DNA of 64,000 nt, taken from Ahaetulla prasina (Eukaryota; Chordata; Lepidosauria; Squamata; Colubridae). The notes below the pieces were generated by a model. That model worked only from the letters and a program-made list of their open reading frames with translations. It ran no database searches and was not told where the DNA came from. The position numbers were made by a program, and so were the translations under genes. Of the stretch, positions 1-10,487 are shown in pieces. Numbering within the stretch: the stretch's first letter is position 1; each line of letters opens with the position of its first letter. The stretch spans positions 2,204,435-2,268,434 of the forward strand of contig NC_080541.1 of the NCBI RefSeq assembly GCF_028640845.1. Reading direction: 5' to 3'.

Positions 1-245
1 TGTGTGAGGGAAACTTTACCTTTTTAATGGAAGGAAGGACTCCCTGGAGAAGAGTCTAATGCTGGGAACGATTGAGGACAAAAGAAGAATGGGACAACAG
101 AGAACGAGGTAGCCGGATGGAGTCACTGAAGCAGTAGGCGTGAGCTTAAATGGACTCTGTGGGATGGTAGAGGACAGGAAAGCCTGGAGGAACATTGTCC
201 ATGGGGTTGCAATGAGTCAGACAAAACTTCATGACTAACAACAAG
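1..245 (+). mobile_element. BovB (RTE-clade) LINE, 3' end of the ORF
   Basis: Translation gives the typical BovB C-terminal text: SLEKSLMLG, then EDRKAWR, then HGVAMSQTKLHD, ending at a TAA at 236-238. One internal in-frame stop interrupts it (the TAG near 110). The copy is 5'-cut by the window edge and is dead. BovB is an RTE-clade LINE widespread in squamates and ruminants. Confidence 0.8.
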
Positions 246-844
246 CCTGGATACAATTGGGAATTAGCGGGCTCTGATGAGCCTGGCAAAATTCTGGGCT
301 GACAAACCGCTGTCGGAGGGTCTTCAGACCAGATCTGTCCTGTAGGGATGGAGAAGAAGGAGAGGCACCTTGGACAACCAAGAGGAACAGGCAACTTCCT
401 TGAAGGTCAGAGGAAACTCTTTGACTTGGTGATGAGGGCAGCGGCCATTGCGGCTACCACAAAGCTGGGGCAACCGGACTAACTTTTGAGCAGGAGCGGT
501 GATTTGAACAGAGGACTGGTACTGGGTGAGTGATTGGCCAGCTCAAAGGTTAAAAAAAGAAATATTTTTAAACTGTTAAAAGGTGGCCCAGCGAAGAAAC
601 AGCAGCTAATGGGCATTGGGGAATGTTAATGGAGAGAGAAGAACAAAGTGGAAGTTTAAATTGTTAAAGCCCAAAACGGAACTTGATTTGTGGTTTAGAA
701 TTTGAGTGGAGATAATTAAATTATTAGAAGAAACCCAAAATAGCTGTGAAGAGGGTTGGAAATACCTTTAAAACTTTTGACCATTGAAGGAAGAACAAAG
801 AAAAAATTAAAATTAAAAAGCCCTGCAACAGAAATCTTTTAATC
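246..844. other. Unassigned A/G-rich sequence
   Basis: No convincing frame or repeat match. The first 250 bases are mixed; from about 540 it is A-rich and resembles 1291-1839 and 2312-3010. All three may belong to one older LINE untranslated region interrupted by the two L2 copies. Confidence 0.3.
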
Positions 845-1290
845 GGGACCGCCTGCTGCCACCGTGTGCCTCCCATCGACCCGTGCGCTCCCATAGGGAG
901 GGCCTCCTCAGGGTGCCGTCAGCCAAACAATGCCGGCTGGCGACCCCCAGGGGGAGAGCCTTCTCTGTGGGGGCTCCTGCCCTTTGGAACGAGCTTCCAC
1001 CAGGATTTCGACAGCTTCCTGACCTCCGGACCTTTCGCTGCGAGCTGAAGACGTACTTATTCTTCCGCGCAGGGCTGGCATAAAACTATTAGTAATTTTA
1101 ATTGGGTTTTTTACGGTTCTAGTGTGTATTTTAACTAATGGGCCAAATTGAATAGGTTTTTTAATGGTTTTTTTAACTGTATATTGTATGTTTTATTGTG
1201 TTTTTACTTGGCTGGAAACTGCCCTGAGTCCTTTGGGAGAAGGACGGTATAGAAATTAAATTATTCTTATTCTTATTCTTCTTATTCTAA
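845..1290 (+). mobile_element. L2-clade LINE, 3' end
   Basis: The frame reads an L2 reverse-transcriptase C-terminus (REGLLRVPSAKQ, APALWNELPPGF, RTFRCELKTYLFFRAGLA, stop). The 3' UTR ends with GCCCTGAGTCCTTTGGGAGA and a (TTATTC)n tail. Strongly 5'-truncated. Confidence 0.85.
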
Positions 1291-1839
1291 TCGGATTTGG
1301 AATTGGATTTTAAATGGGAATTTGGGGAATACAAAATTAAGAAGAAGATGGAAATTGGCAAATATTGGCAACGTGGATTTAATAAATAAATTGGATATTT
1401 TCTTAGCTTGTTGATCGGAATTGTGGATTGGAGAGAATCAACAGTGGTAAAATAAGAAAGGGGGAAAAGGGAAAAAGAAGGAGAGCAGATGGAAATACAG
1501 GGCAAATTCGGAGAGTAAGGGACTTTAAAATTAGGGGGGAAAGGGAAACAGAAGAAAACAAGAGAATGGGAAAAAGGGAGAAAGAGAGAAAGAAGTAGTT
1601 AATGGATCTATAATTATAAATGAATGGTAGTAAGTTTAATAGATGGGATTGTAATACTTGGAATGTCTTTGATTGTAATAATGGGAATTCACCTAAAGCA
1701 TTTGAAATTGTATTGTGAAGATGAAAATTGACTTTGCTTATTGTTTAATATGAAGAGATTGGAATTGAGAAATAGAATTGAATGATTTTAATGTTATATA
1801 CTTGAATGAATTGTAGTAATATACTTGACTGTAGTATTT
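1291..1839. other. A-rich unassigned sequence between two L2 copies
   Basis: Polypurine and A-rich, without a coding frame. The stretch near 1758 (GAGAAATAGAATTGAATG) recurs near 2537, so it belongs to the same older repeat as 2312-3010. Confidence 0.35.
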
Positions 1840-2311
1840 GGCCGGGTTACTTACAGGACCGCCTACTGCTACCGATTGCCTCCCACCAACCCGTGCGCTC
1901 TCACAGAGAGGGACTCCTCAGGGTGCCGTCCGCCAAGCAATGTCGGCTGGCGGCCCACAGGGGAAGGGCCTTCTCTGTGGGGGCCCCTACCCTCTGGAAT
2001 GAACTTCCTACAGGACTTCGCCAACTTCCTGACCTTCAAACCTTTCGCCGCAAATTGAAAACATATTTGTTCATTCGTGCAGGACTGGCATAGGATTTTA
2101 GATTTTTATATAGTTTTAATTTTAATGGGTTTTATTATTTTAAATTTATCTTAATCTGGGCCAAATTGAATAAGTTTTTTAAATAGTATTTTATCTTGTA
2201 TTTATCTTGTTGCTTTGTTATATCTGGTTGTAAACTGCCCTGAGTCCTTCGGGAGAAGGGTGGTATAAAAATCTAATTAATTAATTAAATAAATAAATAA
2301 ATAAATAAATT
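1840..2311 (+). mobile_element. L2-clade LINE, 3' end
   Basis: Same 3' part as 845-1290 (GYLQDRLLLP through LKTYLFIRAGLA). It ends with CCTGAGTCCTTCGGGAGAAG and an (AAATA)n tail at about 2277-2310. It is less decayed than the first copy. Confidence 0.85.
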
Positions 2312-3010
2312 TGGAAAGCTGATAAAAAGACATGGAAAAAAGGGAAGGAAATGGGTTATATATGTAAAATTGAATGAATATTAATATCTAAAATCCTAAT
2401 AATGGAATCTAGGGTTAATATTTGAAATTATATATTGGGAAAAGGGAGCAATGGGAAAATTTTTGAATAAGATGATTTATATGTATTTGAAAAAGGAATG
2501 GAAAATTGGATTTATTTTTAAAAAAAACAATTGGAACTGAGAAATAGAATTGAATGATTTTAATCTTATTTGGAAAACTGATAAAAAGAAATGGAAAAAA
2601 GGGAAGGAAATGGGTTATATATGTAAAATTGTATGAATTAATAATTAATCTATAATTGTAATAATGGAATCTAGGGAAAATATTTGAAATTATATTATAT
2701 TGGGAAAAGGAATATCTATAATTGTAATAATGGAATTTAGGGAAAATATTTGAATATTGTGAAAAAGGAGTAATGGGAAAAGTAATGGAATAAGAGGATT
2801 TAAAGTTGGGGTTAGGATTTAGAAAAATGATTGACTTTAATTTAAAGGGTTTCAATTTTTTAAAAAAAGTAATGGAGGGGGAAAAGAAAGATTGATTAAA
2901 ATTAGAGATCAGGGCGAACAGTAATATTATTATATACCAGAAAAAAACAGAAGGAAAATAAAATAAAAAAATTAGAGCGAAAGAATAATATGGCAAAAAG
3001 TGGAATATAT
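2312..3010. repeat. A-rich sequence with a 259-bp tandem duplication
   Basis: GGAAATGGGTTATATATG at 2347 recurs at 2606 with matching flanks, so the period is 259. Sub-blocks such as ATCTATAATTGTAATAATGG repeat again near 2650 and 2712. The long minus-strand frame here (F, I, N and Y only) is compositional, not a gene. Confidence 0.5.
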
Positions 3011-3194
3011 TAATTGTGTTGGAAAAAAACTAAAAGCGGTACAAATTTTGACTCGGCCAATACTCTGTTCAGAAAAAATGTTTGTTTGTCTGTATATGTG
3101 TTTGTTTGTTTTGAAAAAAAAAACTTTTCTAAAAAAACAAGCCTGGGTGCAGCCTCATCCTTAAGATCAGGAGTCCCCAAACTCCAAGCGAAGC

Positions 3195-3290
3195 CCAGAT
3201 TTGTCCGGAATGGTATATAGGCTCTCCTGCTTGAGCTGCGGGTTGGTCTAGAAGACCTCCAAGGTCGCTTCCGACTCTGTTACGGTTTCC
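3195..3290 (+). mobile_element. CR1 LINE, 3' terminal fragment
   Basis: Carries the CR1 3' signature GGTTGGTCTAGAAGACCTCC followed by AAGGTCGCTTCCGACTCTG. Only about 90 bases remain. A decayed hAT-palindrome start (CAGGAGTCCCCAAACTCC) lies just upstream at about 3168. Confidence 0.7.
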
Positions 3291-3315
3291 TCTGCTAGTA
3301 GGAAACGAAGACTTT

Positions 3316-4992
3316 GACCATCAATTGTGTTGTAAATGTTGTACCTTGATGAAGGTATCTTTTCTTTTAGGTACACTGAGAGCATCTGCACCAAGACAAA
3401 TTCCTTGTGTGTCCAATCACACTTGGCCAATAAAAAATTCTATTCTATTCTATTCTATTCTATTCTATTCTATTCTATTCTATTCTATTCTATTCTATTC
3501 TATTCTATTCTGTTCTATTCTATTCTATTCTATTTCTTTTATGTACACAGAGAGCATCTGCACCAAGACAAATTCCTTGTGTGTCCAATCACACTTGGCC
3601 AATAAAAAATTCTATTCTATTCTATTCTATTCTATTCTATTCTATTCTATTCTATTCTGTTCTGTTCTGTTCTGTTCTGTTCTATTCTATTCTATTCTAT
3701 TTCTTTTATGTACACTGAGAGCATCTGCACCAAGACAAATTCCTTGTGTGTCCAATCACACTTGGCCAATAAAAATTCTATTCTATTCTATTCTATTCTA
3801 TTCTATTCTATTCTATTCTATTCTATTCTATTCTATTCTATTCTATTCTATTCCTTTTATGTACACAGAGAGCATCTGCACCAAGACAAATTCCTTGTGT
3901 GTCCAATCACACTTGGCCAATAAAAAATTCTATTCTATTCTATTCTATTCTATTCTGTTCTGTTCTGTTCTATTCTATTCTATTCTATTTTATTTCTTTT
4001 ATGTACACAGAGAGCATATGCACCAAGACAAATTCCTTGTGTGTCCAATCACACTTGGCCAATAAAAAATTCTATTCTATTCTATTCTATTCTATTCTAT
4101 TCTATTCTATTCTATTCTATTCTATTCTATTCTATTCTATTCCTTTTATGTACACAGAGAGCATCTGCATCAAGACAAATTCCTTGTGTGTCCAATCACA
4201 CTTGGCCAATAAAAAATTCTATTCTATTCTATTCTATTCTATTCTATTCTGTTCTGTTCTATTCTGTTCTGTTCTATTCTATTCTATTCTATTATGTACA
4301 CTGAGAGCATCTGCACCAAGACAAATTCCTTGTGTGTCCAATCACACTTGGCCAATAAAAAATTCTATTCTATTCTATTCTATTCTATTCTGTTCTGTTC
4401 TGTTCTATTCTGTTCTATTCTATTCTATTCTATTATGTACACTGAGAGCATCTGCACCAAGACAAATTCCTTGTGTGTCCAATCACACTTGGCCAATAAA
4501 AAATTCTATTCTATTCTATTCTATTCTATTCTATTCTATTCTATTCTATTCTGTTCTGTTCTGTTCTGTTCTATTCTGTTCTATTCTATTCTATTCTATT
4601 TTATTTCTTTTATGTACACAGAGAGCATATGCACCAAGACAAATTCCTTGTGTGTCCAATCACACTTGGCCAATAAAAAATTCTATTCTATTCTATTCTA
4701 TTCTGTTCTATTCTGTTCTGTTCTATTCTATTCTATTCTATTATGTACACTGAGAGCATCTGCACCAAGACAAATTCCTTGTGTGTCCAATCACACTTGG
4801 CCAATAAAAAATTCTATTCTATTCTATTCTATTCTATTCTATTCTATTCTATTCTATTCTGTTCTGTTCTGTTCTGTTCTGTTCTGTTTTATTCTATTCT
4901 ATTATGTACACTGAGAGCATCTGCACCAAGACAAATTCCTTGTGTGTCCAATCACACTTGGCCAATAAAAATTCTATTCTATTCTATTCTAA
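3316..4992 (+). repeat. 11-unit array of L3-type LINE tail plus (ATTCT)n
   Basis: A stretch of about 75 bp (from GTACACWGAGAGCAT to ACTTGGCCAATAAAAA) recurs 11 times, each followed by 45-100 bp of (ATTCT)n, often with a terminal (GTTCT)n block. ACTTGGCC starts at 3421, 3593, 3760, 3911, 4053, 4200, 4346, 4487, 4664, 4795 and 4956, giving periods of 131-177. The first unit is preceded by more LINE 3' UTR (CATCAATTGTGTTGTAAATG, about 3320). Long open frames across it are repeat artefacts. Confidence 0.95.
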
Positions 4993-5405
4993 GACTCGGT
5001 CCGGTCTCTGCCTTACGGAGAGTGAGGAAGGCTGTCGTGGGATAATACAGAAGAAGGAGGTTTGAAACCGGAGTTTGATGGCTGTTTCCCTCCTTTCCAC
5101 TTTTCCTTTGTTAAGGAATGCGGAGAGAGGAGGACCGGCGGAGGCACCGAGAGAGAGGCGAGGCGAGGCATGGGCGAAACTCTTTCTCTCCTTGCGCAGA
5201 TATTCATTCACAGGCGACATACGGCTTGCGGGAAGCGAGGGGCGCCTCTGATTTCCTTAATGCTGACGGTTCTTTCTCCTTCTTGGAAAGGAAACTCAGC
5301 GGGGGACTTAAAATGCGCCACGCAGGGTCCGCACCTTCTGGCAGGTGCGTTTCAAGTTTGGCGACAGGAATGCCCCAGGCCCAGCGCTTGCACGAAGCAA
5401 GGGGT
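4993..5405. other. Unique CpG-containing sequence
   Basis: Mixed-complexity sequence with several CpGs between two simple-repeat blocks. No repeat family or convincing exon recognised. Confidence 0.3.
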
Positions 5406-6150
5406 GGGGGGTCTGTGAAGAGGAGGAGAAGGAGGAGGGAGGGGGAAGGAGGAGGAAGAAGGGGAAGAGGAGGAGGAGGAGGGAGGGGAAAGGGAAGAGG
5501 GGAGGAGGAAGGAGGAGCGGAGAAGGTGCAGAGGAGGAGGAGGAGGAAGGGAGAAGAGGAGGAAGAGGAGGAGAAGGAGGAAGGGAAGGGAAGGAGGAGG
5601 GAGGAGGAGGAAGGAGGAGGAAGAGGAAGAGGAGGAGGAGGAAGGGAAGGGAAGAGGGGAGGAGGGAAGGAGGAAGGAGGAAGGAGGTGCAGAGGAGGAG
5701 AGGAGGAAGGGAGAAGAGGAGGAAGAGGAGAGGAGAAGGAGGAAGGGAAGGAAGTGGGAGGAGGAGGAGGAAGGAGGAGGGAAGAGGAGGAGGAAGGGAA
5801 GGGAAGGAAGAGGGGAGGAGGGAAGGAGGAGGAGAGGAGGAGAGGAGGAGAGGAGGAAGAGGAGAGGAGGAGGAAGAGAGGAGGAGAAGGAATGGAGGAA
5901 GAGGAGGAGGGAGGAGAGGACGGAGGAGGAGAAGGAGGAAGGGAAGGAAGAGAGGAGGAAGGAGGAGGAGGAAGGAGGAGGGTAGGAGGTGCAGAGGAGG
6001 AGGAGAGGAGGAAAGGAAGAAGAGAGGAGGAGGAGGAATGGAGGGAGGGGAGAAGGAGGAGAAGGAGGAAGGGGAAGGGAAGGAGGTGCAGAGGAGGAGG
6101 AGAGGAGGAGAAGGAATGGAGGAAGAGGAGGAAAGGAGTGGGGTGGGATG
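5406..6150 (+). repeat. Polypurine tract of about 745 bp (GGA/GGAA/GAG)
   Basis: Almost only A and G on the plus strand. A short motif, GGTGCAGAGGAGG, recurs near 5525, 5686, 5988 and 6085, showing minisatellite-like duplication inside the tract. The long E/G/R-rich and mirrored S/P/L-rich frames are products of composition. Confidence 0.95.
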
Positions 6151-6186
6151 GAGGTCTCTCTCTCTCTCTTTCTCACACACACACAC
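6151..6186. repeat. (CT)n and (CA)n dinucleotides
   Basis: A short (CT)n run is followed by (CA)n immediately after the polypurine tract. Confidence 0.8.
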
Positions 6187-6420
6187 CCTCACCGAGTTCT
6201 TTGCCAGGTTCTGAGAAACTGCCGCCAATAACCCTAAAATCACAGTGACTGCAAAAAAGGGCCAAAACTCCTCAGTCCCAGGTGATCCGAGGGTTGTAGT
6301 ATAAAAAGTGACAGGAAAAGGAAGAAGGGGAAGCAGAAGAAACTCAGGAGAGGTAGACATGGAGGAGAGGAAGAGGAAGGAGCTCTTGCCTCAGCCTGTC
6401 CAAAAGAGGACCTTCATCAC
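6187..6420. other. Unique sequence, nothing recognised
   Basis: No coding frame or repeat family seen. Confidence 0.3.
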
Positions 6421-6580
6421 AGAACATACAATCCGGTGGTTGGAAGGGACCCTGGAGGTCTTCTAGTCCAACCCCCTGGTGAGGCAGGAGAGGAGACCCT
6501 CTACCATTTCAGACAAATGCTTGTCCGGTCTTTTCTTAGGAGGCTCCAGTGATGGAGCATCCATGACTTCTGGAGGGGAG
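6421..6580 (-). mobile_element. CR1 LINE, 3' fragment
   Basis: The reverse strand shows the CR1 end (GGTTGGACTAGAAGACCTCC) and upstream text for the last codons (GGAGCATCC, ATGACTTCTGGAG in the plus reading). Truncated. Confidence 0.75.
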
Positions 6581-7024
6581 CAATTTCATTTCCCCCTGTC
6601 TGCCCCTCCCTTCCCACCTGCCCAAACTAGCCTCTTCTTTCCAAAGGCAGGCTGGGCCTTTGCAGAAAAGACCCTCCCCAGCAATTCTCCAAGGCTGTTT
6701 CCATGGCGGCTGCTCCCTGCCAGGGCTGGGAGACAAAGGGGGCCAGGAAGAAGAAAGCCCCTTTGTGGCTCATGGCTTCTCTCACTGCAGGACTGGGTGG
6801 GGGGGGGGCGGGTTGGAGGTGGCCACAAAGTCCAGGCTCTCTGAAAGGAAGGCATGTGAGGAAGGGCAGGAAGGAGGAGGGAAGGGGCCCCAGAGACACT
6901 CGACTGGCTTCAGCACCAACCTTCGCCCTGCTGGGGAGGCCAGCCTGGAGGACCCTCGGATGGCTTTATCACTGGGCATCTGGTAACCCCAATCTTTTCG
7001 GAGCACCCCCTGCTTTATTGGGGT
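6581..7024. other. Unique GC-rich sequence
   Basis: Several overlapping frames, none with recognisable domains. Probably non-coding. Confidence 0.3.
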
Positions 7025-7026
7025 GA

Positions 7027-7375
7027 TCCTTCCTTCCTTCCTTCCTTCCTTCCTTCCTTCCTTCCTTCCTTCCTTCCTTCCTCCATCCCTCCCTCCCTCC
7101 TCATTCATCCATCTTCTTAATGCCTTAATTTTTCCTTCCTTCCTTCCTTCCTTCCTTCCTTCCTCCCTTCCTCCCTCCCTCCTCATTCATCCATCTTCTC
7201 AATGCCTTACTTTTTCCTTCCTTCCTTCCTTCCTTCCTTCCTTCCTTCCTTCCTTCCTTCCTTCCTTCCTTCCTTCCTTCCTTCCTTCCTTCCTTCCTTC
7301 CTGGAAACCAGCAACACTGCTCCATTGTTTTTCCTTCCTTCCTTCCTTCCTCCCTTCCCTCCCTCCTTCCTTTTT
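7027..7375 (+). repeat. (TTCC)n blocks, partly duplicated
   Basis: Four TTCC arrays (about 7027-7080, 7132-7165, 7216-7300, 7332-7352). The first two are each followed by the same spacer (CTCCTCATTCATCCATCTTC, then AATGCCTTA), so an array-plus-spacer block of about 100 bp was duplicated. Confidence 0.9.
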
Positions 7376-7386
7376 TTCTCCTTTAC

Positions 7387-7460
<74 letters not shown>

Positions 7461-7545
7461 TGGATAGATGATGGATGGATGGATAGAGAGAGAGGTGATA
7501 AATAGATGATGAGAGAGAGAGAGAAGAGAGAGAGAAAGAGAGCCT
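7387..7545 (+). repeat. (TAGA)n / GATA microsatellite and GA-rich flank
   Basis: About 18 uninterrupted TAGA units to about 7460, then degenerate GGAT, GATA and GA repeats. Confidence 0.9.
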
Positions 7546-7549
7546 TAAA

Positions 7550-8215
7550 GCCTCAAGAGAGTCTAACATCCGCTTGGCTGCTGCTATTTCCACCTTGTGG
7601 GTCTCTCCCTGCATTTTTCCCCTTCGCAGATAATGTTCTTCTCTTTGCTTCCTTTAACGATGCCGGGCGGAATTAAGGCAGCCGGTCTGCCCTCCGTGTC
7701 GCCCCCGTTGGCTTTTAACACGGTCTTTAGATGCTCCTTGAACGAAGCCTTGTGCTCCCGAGAGCTATTCCCTGTCGTGCAGGATTGGGGCTTAATTCAA
7801 TTTTTATATCAGGAGCCGAAGCTGCCCTTTTGGCCTGGTTCCTTAGGAAAGCCGCGGATGTGGAATATATCTTATAGCGAGTGTTTTAATATTTAACACC
7901 CGTAACTCTCGTGCGATGATCTACGCCTCGAGCCCGGATATTTAACTGCACTTGACAGTTGGCTTTTGACGGTATTAATTGACATCTGACATCAACCGCC
8001 TTTAGTGACAGTATTTTCTGGCTGACACGGTACAATATTTAGCATTTGACTTTAATTGATGGCTGGCCGCGCAATTCAATATTTGACAATATCTGACATG
8101 CAATAAGTTTCCGTCACTATGAAGTGGTATATAATTCATCAGGACTGACTACTTGAAACACTGAGATATTTTATCCTTGGCAGCTCGGAGCATTTGATAT
8201 TTAAGGCTTCATTTT
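7550..8215. other. Unique high-complexity block, candidate conserved non-coding DNA
   Basis: No transposon signature over 650 bp. Many CpGs and AT-rich motifs (GGCTTAATTCAATTTTTATA, GGTATTAATTGACATCTGAC). No long frame with codon character. Conservation is inferred only from its isolation among repeats. Confidence 0.3.
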
Positions 8216-8388
8216 TTTGTTTAAAAGAGAGAGAGAGAGAAATGGATCAAACCATCAAGAAATTGCCAAGCTGAGACCCTTCAAAAGCTGAAGTCAACTT
8301 TCAATCCCAAAGATAAAATTCAGAATTTCACGCTTGGTTCTTTCTCCCTTCCCTTCATTCAGTAAGAGGTCGCTCTGGATAGCAGGCA

Positions 8389-8626
8389 GCAAGAGAAGGG
8401 AAGGGAAGGGAAGGGAAGGGAAGGGAAGGGAAGGGAAGAGAAGAGAAGAGAAGAGAAGAGAAGAGAAGAGAAGAGAAGAGAAGAGAAGAGAAGAGAAGAG
8501 AAGAGAATATAGAGTGGAATGGAATGGAATGGAATGGAATGGAATAGAATAGAATAGAATAGAATAGAATAGAATAGAATAGAATAGAATAGAATAGAAT
8601 AGAATAGAATAGAATAGAATAGAATG
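8389..8626 (+). repeat. Compound pentanucleotide array
   Basis: Four pentamers follow one another: (GGGAA)n to about 8437, (GAGAA)n to about 8506, (GGAAT)n to about 8545, then (AGAAT)n to 8625. The first two units, and the last two, differ by one base. Confidence 0.95.
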
Positions 8627-8925
8627 TCGTAAAATGGAGCAAACCTCACTTAACAAAAGTCTCGCTTAGCAGTGGAAAATTTGGCCTCCGTTGTGGTCGT
8701 AACTGGAAGCCTCCCTGGACATAAGAGGATGAAGAATTGGGGCCTTCAAACCTCACACATTTTTCTCTCCTGATTCTTTCGTTATTCTTTCGCTCAGTCC
8801 CTATAAATACCTTTGCTTGGAAATGTTTCTAGTCCTCTCATACTGACTGCTTTGCAGACAGTCCTTGACTTAGGATGGGTTGTTAGTGACCATTTAAAGT
8901 TACAACAGAGGTATGAGGTTTCATC
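8627..8925 (+). mobile_element. Two fragments of a mariner-like MITE
   Basis: 8627-8712 matches the right end of the element seen whole at 15526-15890 (CAAACCTCACTTAAC, TTGTGGTCGTAA). 8856-8925 matches its left end (CAGTCCTTGACTTA, GTGACCATTTAAAGTTACAA). Confidence 0.6.
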
Positions 8926-8939
8926 AACCCCCCTGCCCC

Positions 8940-9157
8940 CCCGTCAGGGTTCCAAGTAGCGTACCCGTAGCAAACAAAACTCTGAGGCAGGTAGATTCCT
9001 ACGTTTATTATATACAACGTTTATTGTATATCTCATATTGGCACAGGCTGGTGAAAACCGACTGATTATTCCCGCAGTTTTCACCTAATTAAAAGTAAAA
9101 GTATGTCACTTTCTCAAAACAATCAGTCACATGGTCTGATCAGGATACTGTCTGGTT
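8940..9157. other. Unassigned sequence, possibly an LTR fragment
   Basis: Begins GTCAGGGTTCCAAG and contains TTTATT runs, as in reverse-oriented LTR ends. No paired ends or target duplication were found. Confidence 0.2.
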
Positions 9158-9390
9158 CAGGGGTGTCAAATTCAAGGCCATGTGTCCAATTTAGCCTCCG
9201 TGTATCCCGTTTTCAGCCCCGCCTGCCCAAAATGGGGCACGTGGAGACCGAAAACAGGGCACGCACAGGCCAAAAATGGGACACGCGGATGCTGAAAACG
9301 GCACACAGAGGCCAAAAATGGGGCGTGCGAAAGCCAAACACGGGGCCTGCAGATGCCAGAAACAGCTGATGGGTGGGGTCCGGTGGGTGG
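9158..9390 (+). mobile_element. hAT-like element with internal minisatellite, right end not found
   Basis: Starts CAGGGGTGTCAAATTCAAGG, a hAT-type terminus. Inside are about five degenerate units of roughly 30 bp containing GGCCAAAAATGGG and CACGCGGATG. Confidence 0.5.
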
Positions 9391-9599
9391 GCGAGGCTTT
9401 GGGAATATCCACTCCATAAGACACACAGACATTTCCACCCACTTTTGGGAGACTTTAAGTGCGTCTTAGGGAGCAAAAAAAATACAGTACCTCTATTCCA
9501 CCCCTCCCTTCTCCTCTTTTCCAGCGTGTCAGCGCTGAAATCTCAAAATGACCTCAGTCAGACCAGCTTCAGGACCGACACCCTCCTCATCATGGTCAG
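9391..9599. other. Unassigned sequence
   Basis: No repeat end or coding frame recognised. Confidence 0.25.
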
Positions 9600-9799
9600 G
9601 TGATGGCGTGTCCAGCATTTATGGCTGTTTGCAGCGCTCCCGAGTCACATGACCGTATATTATGCCTGTTTTGTGGAAAACCTGGCATTTACCTTCCAAT
9701 TTTTTGGTCAAACTGGCCATTGGGTCGCCAAAGGGGATCATATGATCCTGGGATGCAACCATCATAAATATGAACCCGTTGCCAAATGCCTGAATTTTG
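9600..9799 (-). mobile_element. mariner-like MITE, part 1 (split by CR1)
   Basis: The reverse orientation matches 40075-40402 and 15526-15890 (GGGATCATATGATCC, CATAAATATGAACC). It stops at GAATTTTGA and resumes after the CR1 at 10488 with TTACGTGATCATGGGGATGC. Confidence 0.65.
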
Positions 9800-10411
9800 A
9801 ATAGTAGTACCTGTGAGAGGGATCTTGGAGTCCTAGTGGACAACCATTTAGATATGAGCCAGCAGTGTGCAGCAGCTGCTAAAAAAGCCAACACAGTTCT
9901 GGGCTGCATAAACAGAGGGATAGAATCAAGATCACGTGAAGTGTTAGTACCACTTTATAATGCCTTGGTAAGGCCACACTTGGAATATTGCATTCAGTTT
10001 TGGTCTCCACGATGTAAAAAAGATGTTGAGACTCTAGAAAGAGTGCAGAGAAGAGTAACAAAGATGATTAGGGGACTGGAGGCTAAAACATATGAAGACC
10101 GGTTGCAGGAACTGGGTATGTCTAGTTTAACAAAAAGAAGGACTGGGGGAGACATGATAGCAGTGTTCCAATATCTCAGGGGCTGCCACAAAGAAGAGGG
10201 AGTCGGGCTGTTCTCCAAAGCCCCTGAGGGTAGAACAAGAAGCAATGGGTGGAAACCGATAAAAGAAAGAAGCAACTTAGAACTGAGGAGAAATTTCCTG
10301 ACAGTTAGAACAATTAATAAGTGGAACGACTTGCCTTCAGAAGTTGTGAATGCTCCAACACTGGAAATTTTTAAGAAAATGTTGGATAGCCATTTGTCTG
10401 AAATGGTGTAG
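9797..10411 (+). pseudogene. CR1 ORF2 C-terminal fragment (204 codons)
   Basis: Encodes only the thumb and C-terminal end of a CR1 reverse transcriptase: [73 protein letters not shown]. The catalytic palm motifs and the endonuclease domain lie upstream in a full element and are absent. The frame is open, which fits a young truncated insertion, but the leading codons come from the target sequence. It has no cellular function. Two closely similar frames lie at 13115-13750 and 15925-16196. Confidence 0.85.
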
Positions 10412-10487
10412 GGTTTCCTGCCTGGGCAGGGGGTTGGACTAGAAGGCCTCCAAGGTCCCTTCCAACTCTGTTGTTATGTTATGTTAT
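9800..10487 (+). mobile_element. CR1 LINE, 5'-truncated copy
   Basis: Inserted into a mariner-like MITE. It keeps the reverse-transcriptase C-terminus and the 3' UTR with GGTTGGACTAGAAGGCCTCC. It ends in a short (TTATG)n tail at about 10465-10487. Confidence 0.9.

Noticed and set aside
2415..2996. 193-codon minus frame rich in F, I, N and Y
   Set aside because: A-rich non-coding repeat with internal 259-bp duplication; the protein has no domain character.
3316..4992. Regular repeat-spacer pattern resembling a CRISPR array
   Set aside because: The so-called spacers are all (ATTCT)n, and the 75-bp repeat is the 3' end of a LINE also found dispersed at six other places. Eukaryotic context.
5118..6360. 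Long open frames (E/G/R-rich on plus, S/P/L-rich on minus)
   Set aside because: Produced by an A/G-only tract that cannot form stop codons on most frames. No domain or start context.
7023..7614. Frames with repeated FLPS or GRKE units
   Set aside because: Translation of (TTCC)n and (TAGA)n.
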